Shown: piece by piece, positions 35,692 through 48,299 of the stretch | How positions within the stretch are numbered: position 1 is the stretch's first letter | Layout: the number at the start of each line of letters is the position of its first letter | NCBI GenBank assembly: GCA_031308135.1 | Contig: JAHLJT010009436.1 | Span: forward strand, 161,174,885-161,238,884 | Reading direction: 5' to 3' | Source: Acheta domesticus | Lineage: Eukaryota > Arthropoda > Insecta > Orthoptera > Gryllidae | Length of the DNA stretch: 64,000 nt | Made by a program: the position numbers and the translations under genes | Notes under the pieces: model-generated | Told to the model about the DNA's origin: nothing | What the model saw: the letters and a program-made list of their open reading frames with translations, nothing else | Database searches by the model: none

Positions 35692-37529
35692 TATATTGTT
35701 GGCTCACCTTTCGCAAACGAGGGCCTATATTTGACAAATGTAAATACAAACAACTCAACCAGATTTTTAATAATATGTTGTAAGTCATCTCCTGATTTGC
35801 TATTTAATCGCCGAAAACATAGTTTTGTATATGTGTATATAGAAACACTCTGAACCTAATCGAGTGGAATGTGCCAATCTCCTATTGTTCAAGTATAAAG
35901 ATAAAAATACGAATGAGAATTCAATTAATTTCATAATGAATCATTACTGCATTTTACTGTCGAATCATTCCAGTATAGATCGCCGATTGTTCAGTTATTA
36001 TTAATAACTCTGAAGTTGATGTAGGTAGTAAATTTGCTATGAACCATACCATTTGCTATTGAGATCTCCGATAACCAATCACCTGATCCTTCCAGTTTCT
36101 ATTTTGTAATGATTGTATTTCTCGAGCGATCCGGGAAGTTGGCATATGAGTGTCTCGAGGTCTGCCGTTGTTAAAGGAGAGCGTGGAGCTCCACTTATCG
36201 GAGAGACTAATTACGGTAACTGGAGTCAACTTCTACGTTCACGCGGTCTCGACCTTGCCCCTGAGACTCGCCAACATGGGAGCCCATTTTACTTTTTTTC
36301 AAAACATTTGATAACTATTCAAATAAATGAAAACAACTATGAACTTGAATCGTACAAGGACGTATACCGTAAATACACGTCTGGGCACATTTACTTTTAA
36401 AAATTTCGTCTTTGAAATGCCATTGAGAAGCTTTATTCGGAAAATTCGCCGCTCCATTGTCAAATATTTCTTAAAGTTAGAAAAATAAAAACATTAACAG
36501 AAATACATGAACACTTAACTACTGTAAATGAATAATTGAATAATTCACAATATAGATAGGTCAGGTCTAAAGAATGATGGCATTGCCCTTGTGTGTTGTT
36601 TTACTGTTAATTTCAAGAAGTGACAAAACCTTCGTCCACGTCACCTTCAGTCTGAAGCACGTGACGTACCCGCGTATGAAAATGGGATTGCCACTTTTCC
36701 CTCAACACGACTCGGCAATATACTGGACTTACTCTAGATAAACAAGACTCATGGAAAAAATCAAAAGAAAAGAAATGAGCGTGAAGCTGATAGTTGTTCC
36801 AAAAAAGTTTTATTGCACCAGGAGATCTCTTATATTCCCAGCGGACAGAAATGCGACATTTTAATTGCACGAGACATCGACCTGTTTTATATTGCTTCGT
36901 CGTTTAAGCAATTCACTTTCATATTGCACTATTGTAAATAAAACGGGGAAAGAAATAAATATTTTCGAGTTCTGTTTTAACACTAACATTTGTATATTAT
37001 TACAACTCTAATTGTATAATTATTTTTACTCGTTAGTGATAATTAGTTGAACTAACCTTTTAGATATTTTAAAATTTTCCAAGGTGTATTTTGCCTCCAG
37101 TATTCTGAAAGGTGAGATTTCACTGTGTTTTTTTCGGGTTACTTTATTTTACAAGGAGCAATTGACGAAATATTTTATAGCACCATAAAATTCATTTCAG
37201 CTAATGACCATTTCTCTTGTAAAATATATGCGAGCCGTTGATATTTTTAAATATTTTGCATGTATATTTTTTTAATTTTTAATTTCTTATCCATTTTTTT
37301 ATTCAAATGTGCTTTCAATTAATATCTGTTCTGCAAAGAACATAATTGATGTTCGTGTACCTTGGAGAAATCCAACAGTTTATTATATACAGTTAATACA
37401 GGTTATGCTTGATAAATAAGCATTCATATAATAATTGGCGTATTATGGCTGAATGTTTAGTATATCTCTCCATTCATTATTCGCATAGTATACCGATTTT
37501 AAAAATTGCTTTTTTGTCATTATTATTTT
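35692..37529. other. AT-rich stretch, no feature seen
   Basis: The open frame at 36113-36400 has no recognisable domain and no convincing splice borders. Nothing else is supported. Confidence 0.4.
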
Positions 37530-38388
37530 CCCGTATACATACGTATATACGGAGCAATATACGTAGTATAGGGAAAGTTATGTAATGCTGCGCGAAGAAA
37601 CTGCAGATTTTCGGCAGAAAAAAATGCATTGCCGGCCCCTGGTAACAAATAAGTGAATAAATCCAGTTGCTAAATTAAGAAGAAAAAATCCTCTAACGCG
37701 TGGTGCAGCCAGAATCCCTGTTTTGTGGGTTCTTGATACCGTTGAAATGTTCGGTTTTTTTTTCTTTCAAAACCCCCGTCAGTCTGTGAACAAAACGCGT
37801 ATGCGCCTAAACCATACGTACAATGTTTTACAAAATAGATATTCCCCGGTCGATCTGGCTCCACTCAGGGCGACACGATTTTGAAAAACTTTCTTCAAAA
37901 TTTGGGGGTACTTTACAGGACGCGCTTGGAACATTTTCAAAATTTTCTCAAAAACCACTCCAATTTTTTTCTTCAAATTTCTTGTAACAATAGAGTAGAA
38001 TACACTTATTAAGGTGGCATAGGTCCGATTACCCCCAAGTTTTATAGAATATTTTTCAAAATCCAAACGCTTCGACTCGAGCCAGATAGACGGGTTTCTT
38101 CAATTTGAAAAAAATCCTACGTATGGTTTAAGGCGCTAGTAGTGTTCACAGATGGACGGACGTTTTCCTTTCAATTGGTTTTTCGGTATCAAGGACCAAC
38201 AAAACAAGGATTCGGGCTACACCTCGTGTTATGGGATTTTCCCCTCTTAATTAAGCAACTGGTTTTATCCACTTTTTTGTTATCAGGGCTCGGTAATGTT
38301 TTTCTGCCGAAAGTTCGCCGTTTCTTCGCCCAGCATTACATAACTTTCCCTATACGTATATTACTCCGTATATACGTATGTATACGGG
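37530..38388. repeat. inverted pair of repeat family A 5' ends
   Basis: The left arm (37530 to about 37880) begins 'cccgtatacatacgtatata' and contains 'gggaaagttatgtaatgctg'. The right arm (about 38040-38388) carries 'cagcattacataactttccc' and ends 'tacgtatgtatacggg'. The internal order is mirrored, including the 'aataaatccagttg' and 'caactggttttatcc' boxes. The structure is a foldback of about 860 bp made from two family A heads. Confidence 0.8.
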
Positions 38389-39850
38389 AAAGTAATTACA
38401 AAAACAAGATCTCAAAAACGGCTCAATTTTTTCTTTAAACTCTGGCTAGGGATAGTGCTGAATAAACTCTATGAAATGACATAAACACCCAATTGTTCTG
38501 TCCTTTTGTTATCTCAAAAATTACAAGAATTTAATTATTTTGACTTGTCTCTCAGGTGGTTAGTATTTACAATAGCGGCATTTGTTCACATTATTAAATT
38601 TGAGTAGACGTGCTTTAAATAATGCCATATAAAGTTTCTCGAAAAGTTATCAAATTTTCTGCGAAAACTAGCCCAATTTTCCGCATTTTCAGAAACGCTC
38701 AAACCCCATTTTCTCATTAATGGCTCCAAATTTTCTCTTCAGACTTTCCGAACAGGCAGTGCTAATTGCACTTTTACGAAAATTACTTAAATGTTATTTT
38801 TTTAAAGATCTCTCACACCGTTAATATACATATTTCCAGCAATTTGTGAACACTTTTGTATTTGTGAGTTGCAGTAATTGAAATGGCTGTTAATGAACTT
38901 TTCCGACAATTCAAAAATTTTCTGTGAAAATGAGCTTTAAATTTCGAATTAATGGTAGCACTTAAACGCCATTTTCTTAAAAACGGCTCCAAATTTTTCA
39001 AAAAGTATTGCCATTTAGGACTAGGTATTATTGTTCTCGAAAAATTAAGACAATGTTTAAAGAAAAGTACTTTGGGCAGCGGTAGATGGCAGTTCGCCAG
39101 AAGTATGTGGCAAGTCCGAATAGCTAACCGAGACCAAAGGAAATAGAAAACTAATAATACGGGAAAGTCTGCGCCATTCTGCAACACCACCAGTTGTATT
39201 TATGAGTACATGTGCTTTAAATGTCATATAAAGTTTCTCGAAAAATCAACCGTTTTCTGTGAAAACGAACTCAAAATTCCGCATTTTCAGAAACACTCAA
39301 ACGCCTTTTTTTCATTAATGGCTCCAAATTTTTTCTTCAAACTTTCCGAACGGATGGTGCTAATTGCACTCTTTAATTTGAGGTATTGGAGGGTGTTTTT
39401 TCCCCTCCAAAATTACACATTGTTATTTTCGAAAGATCCGAACGTTAATATACACATTTCCAGCAATTTGTAAACACTATTGAATTTGTGAGTTAAAGTG
39501 CTTCAAATGAAATTTTTCGAAAACTGAAAAATTTTGTGTGAAAAAGAGCTTCAAATTTCGCATTTAGCACTTAGTAGCACTTAACCGCCATTTTTTTAAA
39601 GGGCTTAAAAATTTTTCAAAGACATTTGCTACTTAGGACGAGTTTTAACTGTCCTTTAATATTCTTAAAGCAATTTGTTCTACTGATATGAAACCGAAAA
39701 ATTAAAAAAAAAAATTTAAAAAATGTACATTGGGCGGCGATAGATGGCAGCTGGCAAGATAATGTGACAAGTCCGAATAGGTAGCCGAGACCAAAGGAAA
39801 TAAAACTAATAGGGGAAAGTCTGTGTCATTCTGTAGCACCATAAGTTTTT
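38389..39850 (+). repeat. repeat family A 3' halves, two in tandem
   Basis: Unit 1 (to about 39195) and unit 2 (39196-39850) share 'aagtttctcgaaaa', 'tcattaatggctccaaattt', 'gatagatggcagctggcaag' or a close variant, and the conserved terminus with 'gggaaagtctg'. Each ends at the same boundary, so the 3' half has been duplicated in direct orientation. Confidence 0.75.
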
Positions 39851-42121
39851 TAATAAATCTTCTTTTTTCTTTTCATGGTACATTTGATAAGGAAGTGAAC
39901 ATTGGCCATTCTGTAATGCGTCGGTTGGCAACCAGGAAAATTTCCCAGTGAAGTTTCCTCGGAAGGATACACATAGGGAAAGGACTGTAAAGTAATGGGA
40001 CGAAACGATGGATTGTGGAGCATGCTTTTATTTGACGTTACATTAGAGCCTTTGAATCATGAACACAGCTTGCTTCTATTTGTACATTTTTGACGAATAT
40101 ATAGTTCAGTTTCTTTCACTTTAGTTAGACTTTGGGAATTGAGCGCCACGTTGCATATAAGAAATAGTTCAACAAAAGTAAATAGACATTACAAGCGAAA
40201 ATTTGTTATCTGTATAATTTAAAATGTTTTTGTTGATCATTCGGAATCCTGGATTTGATACGCTACTATGAGGTTGTTTGATCCTGGATTGAATGATCTA
40301 CTCTGAGTAATTTTTTCGCGAGAAATAATTGAGAAAATTCATCTTTCCTGGTTCACTGACGCTGCATTTATGAGAATTGAACGAACAAATTTATTTTTCC
40401 CCGTTTTTGTGTTACTGATAGAAACACGTGATCAGCTAATAATACTTGAAGTTTTGGAAATACACAACATTAGCCTGTGTTACAAAATATAAGATGTCAT
40501 AGGAGACGTAGGAATAAAGTACCAAATTTTGTTGAAGACAAATCCTGCCGCCTCCGAAAATATTAGGTTATGGATTTCATTAGTTTTCTGAAAGCAGATG
40601 GAATAAGGAAGTAGTGATGAACTGCAGCAAATTTGAAGTTGTTGTGAACTCTAAAATATTTATGAACTGCTGAAATTTTATGCGATGTTCTGATGTTGAT
40701 AAATAAACGCCATGTTATGATGAGATCCGAAGAACGCCTGTCAGTGGTGGGCAAATGGTACCGCGCTAACGCTGGGACGTCGTCGAAGCTTTGAAATACA
40801 CGGTCTGCCCATTAGCTGTTCAGTTGAGTTCGGTATTGGCTGGTGTCTAGAGCGGGATTATCTGGCATTACATGATGTCAAAAATAGAAATGGAAGTGTT
40901 CAATATCAATCGATACATTGGAGAAATGCAAATGCGTCTTGCAGTACGGAATAGACACATTAAATCGCTTTTATCTCATTAAAAGAATTAGTTTATGCCA
41001 ACAGTGAGAGTCAAAAATATTCGTTTTCTTTGAGTCTGGATAGTGGACGTCGTCTTCATTTGCACCGTTCTTCTCTTCGATTCAACGTTCTCCGGAACAA
41101 ACTCGTAACGCGTCCAACTTGGACAAAAGTCATAGACGTAACCAATGACCCCAAATTGATGTGTCAGCTTCTGATTTTCTTCCGAGGACGGGTTTCATTC
41201 GTATCGTAAACCTCTGTGTGCATAAACGTGTTCCAGGAACAGTTTTCTTAAAGCTATACAGGGTAGGTATACTTGTTGATCTGAGAATAAAACGACAAAA
41301 TTATTGGGTTCTGGGGGGAAAACAGACACAAGACCCTTAAACCGAAGTCTATTGCACCATTGTCAAGAAATTAAAGAAACCTAGGCGCGTGCTTCTGACA
41401 CTTTCGAGAGGAAAGTCAGCATTGTGAAGTATTCGATTTAATGCAGAACGAATCTCTCGGAAGTGAACATTGAAGTATGAAATATAAAATAGTCTTTTTG
41501 TTCGTTTATGGCTGTTTTATCTTTATTTTTCTATCCGATTGTAATGGAATTTTTCAGTGATTCTCTTGGTGGAAACGATAGGGAGCCTCAAGGAGGTCCA
41601 CTTTTTTAAATTTTATTTATATTGGTGTTGGTAAGAAAACGCTAGATTTGCCACCTCGAAATACTCCTTGAAAAAATTTGAGAGGCCAAAAACAACGAAA
41701 TTTTCGGACATTTTTTGGTTTTTGCGTAATAACTTTTTGATGGTCGATTTTAGTGCTAAAATAGTTACATTCAATTTTAAAGGTCACTCAATTTTCTACA
41801 GGTTTGTTTTCTAAGTTATTTTTCTTAATCAAATAGCTTTGTGGTTTTAAAATTTTACTAACTTTCCCTTTTTATTTTGATATTGACCCAAATTATTAAT
41901 AATCTCTTTGATGAAGTAGTTTGGGGTTCCTAAGGATATTACAAATAAAAAATCGATTAAATACTATTGTTTTAAACTTATTCCGGTTAAACTCACATTT
42001 GAAAGCTTTGCTAAGAGTGGCTGGCAGAATGTTTAGGCCTATACGTACTGCCAGCTAACACGATATACTTACATAAAAAACATTTCAATATAGTAAAATG
42101 AATTTGTTGTTGTTTTAAAAA
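39851..42121. other. AT-rich stretch, no feature seen
   Basis: No supported exon, RNA gene or mobile element was recognised in this interval. Confidence 0.4.
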
Positions 42122-42417
42122 GGTATGGTAAAGGTATCCCTGTGCAAGTGCACACAGGCCGATGTGGCCCACAGGGGAGGTGAAGGTAGGGCTCCACCTA
42201 CTCGTCGCCGTTGGCATAAGGAGGTTGTGTGACGAGCACAACGCTCCGGCCGCCTTTACCCCCAGGAAAGATCTGGTATTCACTTGGAAAGAACGATGAG
42301 TCGACCCCAGAGCCACTCTGTATGGATAAAAGGTAAAAATCCCAGCGTACGCAGGGATTCGAATCTGGGTTCTTCAGTTTCGGAAGCCAGTGCCCTGCCA
42401 CCGCGTCTCCAGTTGTA
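42122..42417 (-). repeat. tRNA-derived SINE, second family
   Basis: On the minus strand the head carries an A box ('tggcagggcactgg', 42400-42387) and a B box ('agattcgaatccct', 42366-42353) at tRNA spacing. A body of about 230 bases follows down to 42122. An ATT run at 42418-42441 adjoins the head. The sequence is unrelated to the SINE at 17949. This is a relic of an RNA polymerase III-transcribed retroposon, not a functional tRNA gene. Confidence 0.75.
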
Positions 42418-42765
42418 GTTATTATTATTATTATTATTATTAAGGAAAGTTCACATGCACCATGACTTTCTCTCCTCAAAGAATAATAACCGAAACCCTC
42501 GTTATCAATGCGGGTAATTTACTTAACTCATTGATAATGACGATTTCAAGCTGCATATTCATAACCTTGTGCTCAAAATTTGTGTATAGCAAAATATGCA
42601 CTTTGAATATTAGCTGGTTGCGTGAATTCGTGAATGAAATAAATTCTAAGAAGCTCTTGTCTGTTATTGACGAAATGACTTCCATCTGCTGAAAATTGTT
42701 TCAACCAATTCCATTTTCTATCAAGGCAAGACGATGCTTCCCTTTCTCCTAAATCGAAGCTCTGG

Positions 42766-43130
42766 ATGGTGGCTGGTCTTCCGCGGCCGCCGGTCCGTCT
42801 GCGGTGCGGAGCGCGGTGGCCTTTGCAGGGCTGCGGGAAGGTCGCGCGCAGGGCTGCGGGGGTGTCCACGGCGCCCCGCGCCAGCCCAGCGCCAGCCCAC
42901 CGCCGCGCCGCGCCACAGACTATTGATTGGCGCGGGCCCGCGCGCGTCCCCTCCGTGGCCGCCCGCGCCCCGCCGCCGCCGCCCCGCGTTGCATCCCCGC
43001 ACGTAGTGATTTATCCGCCTGCCGGAATCCTCCCGCCAATCCTCGTCACTTTCCCCGGCGCGGCCCACCTCCGAGCGCCCGTGCTCGCCTGCTCGTCCTG
43101 CGTCGGCCCTTGTGGAACGCCCTGGATTCC
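42766..43130. other. GC island
   Basis: Very CpG-rich, with open frames on both strands that are probably a result of composition. No conserved motif was recognised. It is a candidate promoter of an unidentified gene or an alternative promoter. Confidence 0.45.
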
Positions 43131-43489
43131 GCCCACTGGAGGGAGTCTTCGAAACTTCTCACATCTTTTGCTGTGGACTTTCTTCACTAATTTTCAGGGT
43201 TTTCCCTTTTCTTTACTTTTGTCCTTTGTGCGTCATAAACAGCCGCTTACTTTCATATTCACACTACCAACTTGATTTTTTTATTGTATTCCCATGATAG
43301 GAAGGTCAGACAAGAACAATTGATCATCAAAAGTTTATTTTAGAAACGTATGCACAAATGAAACAATAATCATGGCAACATGAATGTAACAAAACCATAA
43401 AAAACAAGTACACCAAAATATGAGGATAATATATGAGGATTTAGTCATTCTTGAAGAATTAATAATTGTTACATAGTATTATAATGTCA

Positions 43490-44610
43490 GTACATGTTTG
43501 GGTAAACTTTCTTTGAAATCCCTTCTTTCAATCGATTCGGCAGTAATTTTTTTGACGTTTGAACTGTCTGTAGATATCCATCCTTCCGCCAGTCTCCTCT
43601 TGTGTTTTAACAGAGTTTTAATTTCCCACCACAAATACTCGATTGGGTTAAGGTTTGGGAATTGCGGATGTGTTTCCTAGACCTTGGGTCAGTTGTAGAG
43701 AAACCAGCTGCGTACAGTGTAGGTTTTATGTTTTGAATCATTGCCCGGATAAAATTTAATAGTAGCCTGTGTTCTGGGAGTATCCGCACTTTGGTGCTAA
43801 CATTCCTTGAGATTGCGGAGATAACCTTCTTTCGACATCGTTTCTTCTACAAACCGGAATTCTCCAATTCCAGTCGGAAGATTTGCACCCCCGCACCGGG
43901 ATGCTGCATCCGCCGCACTAACAGTCCGCTGCAGATTTAGTTTTTCAAGTGTTCTTTGACCTTACGCTGTGCCATGGTTCTGCCATCTGAGGGCCACAAC
44001 GTAAACTTGCTCTCATGTCACCCCTTGTTCACTTACTGTTTCGCATTCCAGCCTTTTCTTTGCATTGACCTTGCTTACAAATGGCTTTTTCCTTGCCACT
44101 TATTCATTATACCCTTCGTTTGTTAGCACTTTTCTCATAGTTTCGGACTGTGCTTTCTTCGAACAACTCAGCAGCAATTTTCGCCACACTTCTTCGAGGA
44201 TTCTTCACTTTCCTCTATTAGGTATCTCTTTCTTCTGTAGCAAGACTCTGAGGGCGAGCTTTGTACTCTATCCTCTCGTTCGTATCGCCTTGCATACGTT
44301 GTCGTGGACTGTACTTTGTGGCATATCGTGAATTTTGCCAATTTCTCATGTAGAATAGCCCTTTTAATGATTGAACACCACAAGTACCGCTGGTCAAATG
44401 AAGTATTCCGTTATTTTCGCCAAATGGAGCTTTCACCACACAAGAGGAAGTGACCCGAGCTCTTTTAACACCAGACTGTCAAGTGATCGTGTAGCCGCAG
44501 CACCTCTTAGCTCTTTCAACACAGATAAACCTAACTGCAAATTATTTCTGTACGTGACCGAATATTACAGCGGCAGTCTTTATGGACATTAGGGCAAGCT
44601 TTCGAACATA
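43490..44610 (-). mobile_element. Tc1-like transposase relic
   Basis: On the minus strand the catalytic end reads 'PNLNPIEYLWWEIKTLLKH' (43649-43621 and flanks), the typical Tc1/mariner block around the third acidic residue. Upstream, broken frames give 'GGCSIPVRGCKSSDWNWRI', which resembles the conserved GG.S..VWG block. Stops and frameshifts occur throughout. Terminal inverted repeats were not identified. It is a dead element. Confidence 0.7.
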
Positions 44611-44619
44611 GACATTTTC

Positions 44620-45130
44620 TTTCGCGCTCTAAACATTCAGCGCGATAAAATATTCCACTTGCAATGTTATATGATGCATGTTATATAATGCGACCTTTGC
44701 GTTTCAATGTATTTTTAGTCAACTATTCCAAATCAATTACGATATATTAGGGTGACCTAATATTGAAGTGAGATACTGTATTTCAAGTAAATGTAAAACA
44801 ATGGTCATCAATACGTTTCTTTCTGTAATTTAACGTTTGAGAATTTAAGGATTTATTGCCTTTATTATTGTAAATATATCCTGGAATTAGCGGTGTTCTT
44901 CAAAAATATTTCGTTTATTCGTACATCGCACTTAAAGCCTTCACATGTAGTAATCATATGTCCTCACGCAAGAGAAAATAAAACACCCCTTTGATTTTCA
45001 AAACATGGACAAACTTGATTGCTTCTGCAATTAGATCTTCAATATATCCACAGATTTCAGACAACCCGTTGGGGTGTTGTTCTTAGCATTGCTATAATCG
45101 AGTGCAGAGTGCTTCGTAATTGAGTCATAG
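44620..45130. other. AT-rich stretch, no feature seen
   Basis: No feature is supported. Confidence 0.4.
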
Positions 45131-45136
45131 TTCCAA

Positions 45137-45500
45137 TTGTCAAATAAAATGTTTAATGTTACAAGACGATCGTGCAGGACAGCATCAAAAGTTTTGACAA
45201 AATGTATACGAATAACTAGTTTAATTACGTCTTTGGAAATAGCATTTGGACCTCGCGATTTTCTCTTTATCGTTTGTTTCTACAGAGTATTTTCGTCAAT
45301 CTTAAATAGAATTCTATCTGGTAAAGTTGGAATCTGCGTATGTTCAGATTCTGCTTTATTACCGATCTGAAATAATCTTTACAGATGTTTCCTTTTTGTC
45401 GATCAGCAGTTATTATCAAATTGTTAAAGCGAACAACTGGAATGACATCTTTCTTTCCTTGAGAGATATTAATGTATGTTTTTTGTCGTGTCGCCATTGA
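45137..45500 (-). mobile_element. possible non-LTR element fragment
   Basis: The minus-strand frame at 45497-45267 ('KKDVIPVVRFNNLIITADR', 'ICKDYFRSVI') resembles the linker before the reverse transcriptase of jockey/CR1-type elements, in which a 'K...N.YF.SVF' pattern is common. Translation downstream is broken. No catalytic motif is visible, so the call is weak. Confidence 0.3.
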
Positions 45501-45719
45501 ACATTAGGTTTAAAGTTTAATGCATTCTCCACTACATTTTTTTAAGTAATGTAACTGCGCTTTGATTTTATTTTTTAAGTTCTAAACTACCGCTGCACCG
45601 TCCTTTTTTTCTGGTCCAGACCTCCAATAATGTATTTCTCTGCAAAGCGAGACGTAACCTGCGCATTTGGACTAGTGACGTTTGCAGAAAACCGCCGGTG
45701 ACAAATGACGGCAGCATCT

Positions 45720-46010
45720 CCTATTTATTGCCTTGGCTTAGATGCCCGCGCCTCTTGAATATCGCGCCTGCAGCGAGCAGCACTTTCGTTTTATCAGCCG
45801 TCGCGCCGCCTGTAAGAGGGATCGGTGCAACTTGAGCATCTTGGGGGCGGCGGGGCGGGGCTAGAAGAGCATCGGGCCGAAATTGGCCGCTGAAGACGCG
45901 CCACTCGTCGAATATTACTCTTCTGAGCGGGCGCTAAGCCTCCAGCCCTCCAGCCTGCCGGCCCAGCAGGAGGCGTCGGTATATTGAAGGCTCCCTGACG
46001 CCTCACCTAC
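45720..46010. other. GC island
   Basis: A local GC- and CpG-rich block with no recognised coding signature. It ends in a CT-rich run near 46030-46060. Confidence 0.4.
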
Positions 46011-47575
46011 CCTCATCCCTCACCATCGCGATATGAAACTGCTCTCTCTCTCTCCTTCGATGGCTGCACCACTGGCGCTGAACGCGACACGCCGTGGAAT
46101 CTCTGCATCGAGCGGCTTTCATCATCAGTACACCGAGAACCACCAAATAAAATCTCTCGACGAAACTTCTTGCGACGAGAGACGGTGTCGTGTCGATCGC
46201 GAACACGCGCGAATGATGGCTTGTAGGTGCGTGTGTGTTAAAGTAACTTAGAGAAAATCGCAAATAATAAAACAAGAATAGGGTTGGTACTTCACCTTCA
46301 AACGTATCATATTTGCAGACTCTCATACTTTCGTTCCCGTGGTCTTTTTTTTGGGGGGGGGGGGTATTCTAGAATTAAGAAAATGTGCACAGATACTTCT
46401 CTCCATGACACGCCACACAGAGTTTTTAACTGTTTTGGAATATGAATCAATAAATCTGGTTTCACCGCAAAAAGTTTCGGATTGGTTCCTAACTTTTTTC
46501 ACTTGCCTATCTCGCTCATTCGTTACGAAGAGCATTATCTATATTTGGGGATCGTCTGGGTGATGTGTGCAGCGAATCTCCCCGTTTCCGATTGAGAGAC
46601 CTTTTTTGTCTGTTTGAATTACATACCATTAGTACGGGGTGATCTGTTAACATATCGGAAGTAATAACTTAATCAGACATTCCTTTGCCCTGCTGGATTG
46701 TTTTCGTTTCCATTGTATGCTCTTTTGTCGTCTGTAGTCTGTGAATATTATTGCCCGTTCTCAACGATATTCTGTATGTCATTAGACTATTGGCGAAATT
46801 ATTTTTATTACACTCCTACTAAACCATTCACGAATAGATCAGCGTTTCGTTAGCATTTTTATGTGCCGACTGAAAACGTTCGATCACAAGAATAATTTGG
46901 GTAGGGCAATTTATTTATACCTGAACATGACTACATCGTTAACATTCACATGCCATTCGAAAATTCACCTGTTACTGCCCCCTTACCTTCTTGAGACTTA
47001 CTCGAAAGCAATATCAGTGACCATGCAACAAGGCTCAAATGTCCGGAGTAAAACGGAACAGACCCCAGAGAAGTCTTTCCCCTTTTTTGAGTCACGTAAT
47101 TCATACCATAACGAATGTGGAATTCATGGAGGTTGAATCGGACATGCCAGCCATATCCATGGAAATGACTGCTCACGCAGAGCAATCGCGTGACCTGTTC
47201 CAATTTTCCCATTCCATTGATGCGCGGTCGTCGAAACTGTAATGTAATCTTATTGGATGAATGGAGTTCATCCCGCCCAAAATGATCTGAAAGTGTATGA
47301 ATTACATTTTATCACTAATTGTAGTATTGTTCCCTCTTAATACTATTTTATGATTGTTCGTAGCACCTGTTACATAAAAACACAATGACATCCTGAAATC
47401 GAAACGGTGATGAAGGCTGTGCCGCTGACAAACCAGGATCAATATTCCCAGTTGTGTGTTTCCACCTCCATTAGGGGTAGTGAAGCGATGTAAATGTATC
47501 GGCCAAACAGTCTGTGAGCTAAATAGTCCCGCACAGTAAAAAAAACCTTGCGGTTGGAAAGAGGACAAAGTTAGC
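46011..47575. other. intergenic stretch, no feature seen
   Basis: A G-run occurs at 46353-46364. Short open frames such as 46861-47136 show no recognisable domain. Confidence 0.4.
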
Positions 47576-47579
47576 TACG

Positions 47580-48235
47580 TCATCGTTTTGACACCGCGCC
47601 GCCGGCTTTTTGTCTCCGCTCCCGCCGCCTGACATCCGGTAATTTTGACTGAAGCATCAACACAGCGCACTCTGCCTCCAACGCTTGTGTGCCTCCCCCG
47701 CCTGCAGTGCTGCTCCGCCACGCTTGCGCGAGCCCCGCGAACGACAGCCGCCGACGCTCCTGCAGCATCGTCGGAGCCATCTCTCGCGCCCGCTGCGGCC
47801 CCCTCCTTCCGTGGCGCGGGCGAGATGTCCTTCCTCCCGAGCGAGCTAGCGAGCGGTCGTGCCGCGACGATAAAGTGGTCGCCCCCGCACTGCACCTCAC
47901 CATTGAGGCTACAAAGAGCGCCGCCCCGCCCCGCGCCGAGCAGGAGGTCGTGTTAATAAGGGCGTTTAGGAGGCCCTGGCGCGCTGGCACGGGGCAGGCG
48001 GGCGGGCGGGCGACGCGACCGTCTCGGTGCAGCACGCGCTCCCCGCTCCCCCTGGGCCCCGCGTGCGCGGTGGCTGCCGGCGGAGACCGCCGATCGATGG
48101 AGGGAAATGAGGAGGGTGTCGGGTTGCGCTGCGCGGGCGCGAGCTCTGTTCCGCCGCCCAGTCGCCCCAAACTCGCGCCCGCTGGTCCAAATGGCGGGCT
48201 CCAACACCATGTGGACATTGCTGGTAAAATCACAA
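47580..48235. other. large GC island
   Basis: The longest GC-rich block in the window after the 59-60 kb one. Frames stay open for about 200 codons on both strands (47689-48282 plus, 48233-47580 minus). They overlap antiparallel and encode Ala/Arg/Pro/Ser-rich sequence, the pattern expected from composition alone. No start or splice context decides for either. A promoter or unidentified first exon is possible. Confidence 0.45.
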
Positions 48236-48299
48236 GCCGCTCGGCGATAGTTATCAGGGCATTTCCAATGCACGAGTTGTAGTATTTAGTAAGACTCTT

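Noticed and set aside
42766..43275. 169-codon plus-strand frame in a GC island
   Set aside because: Its first two thirds are Pro/Ala/Arg-rich composition artefact, it has no recognisable domain, and it continues into AT-rich sequence without a conserved feature.
47580..48282. Antiparallel open frames of 217 and 197 codons
   Set aside because: Both lie in a GC island where stop codons are rare. They encode Ala/Arg/Pro/Ser-rich sequence without motifs, and neither strand is favoured by splice or start context.
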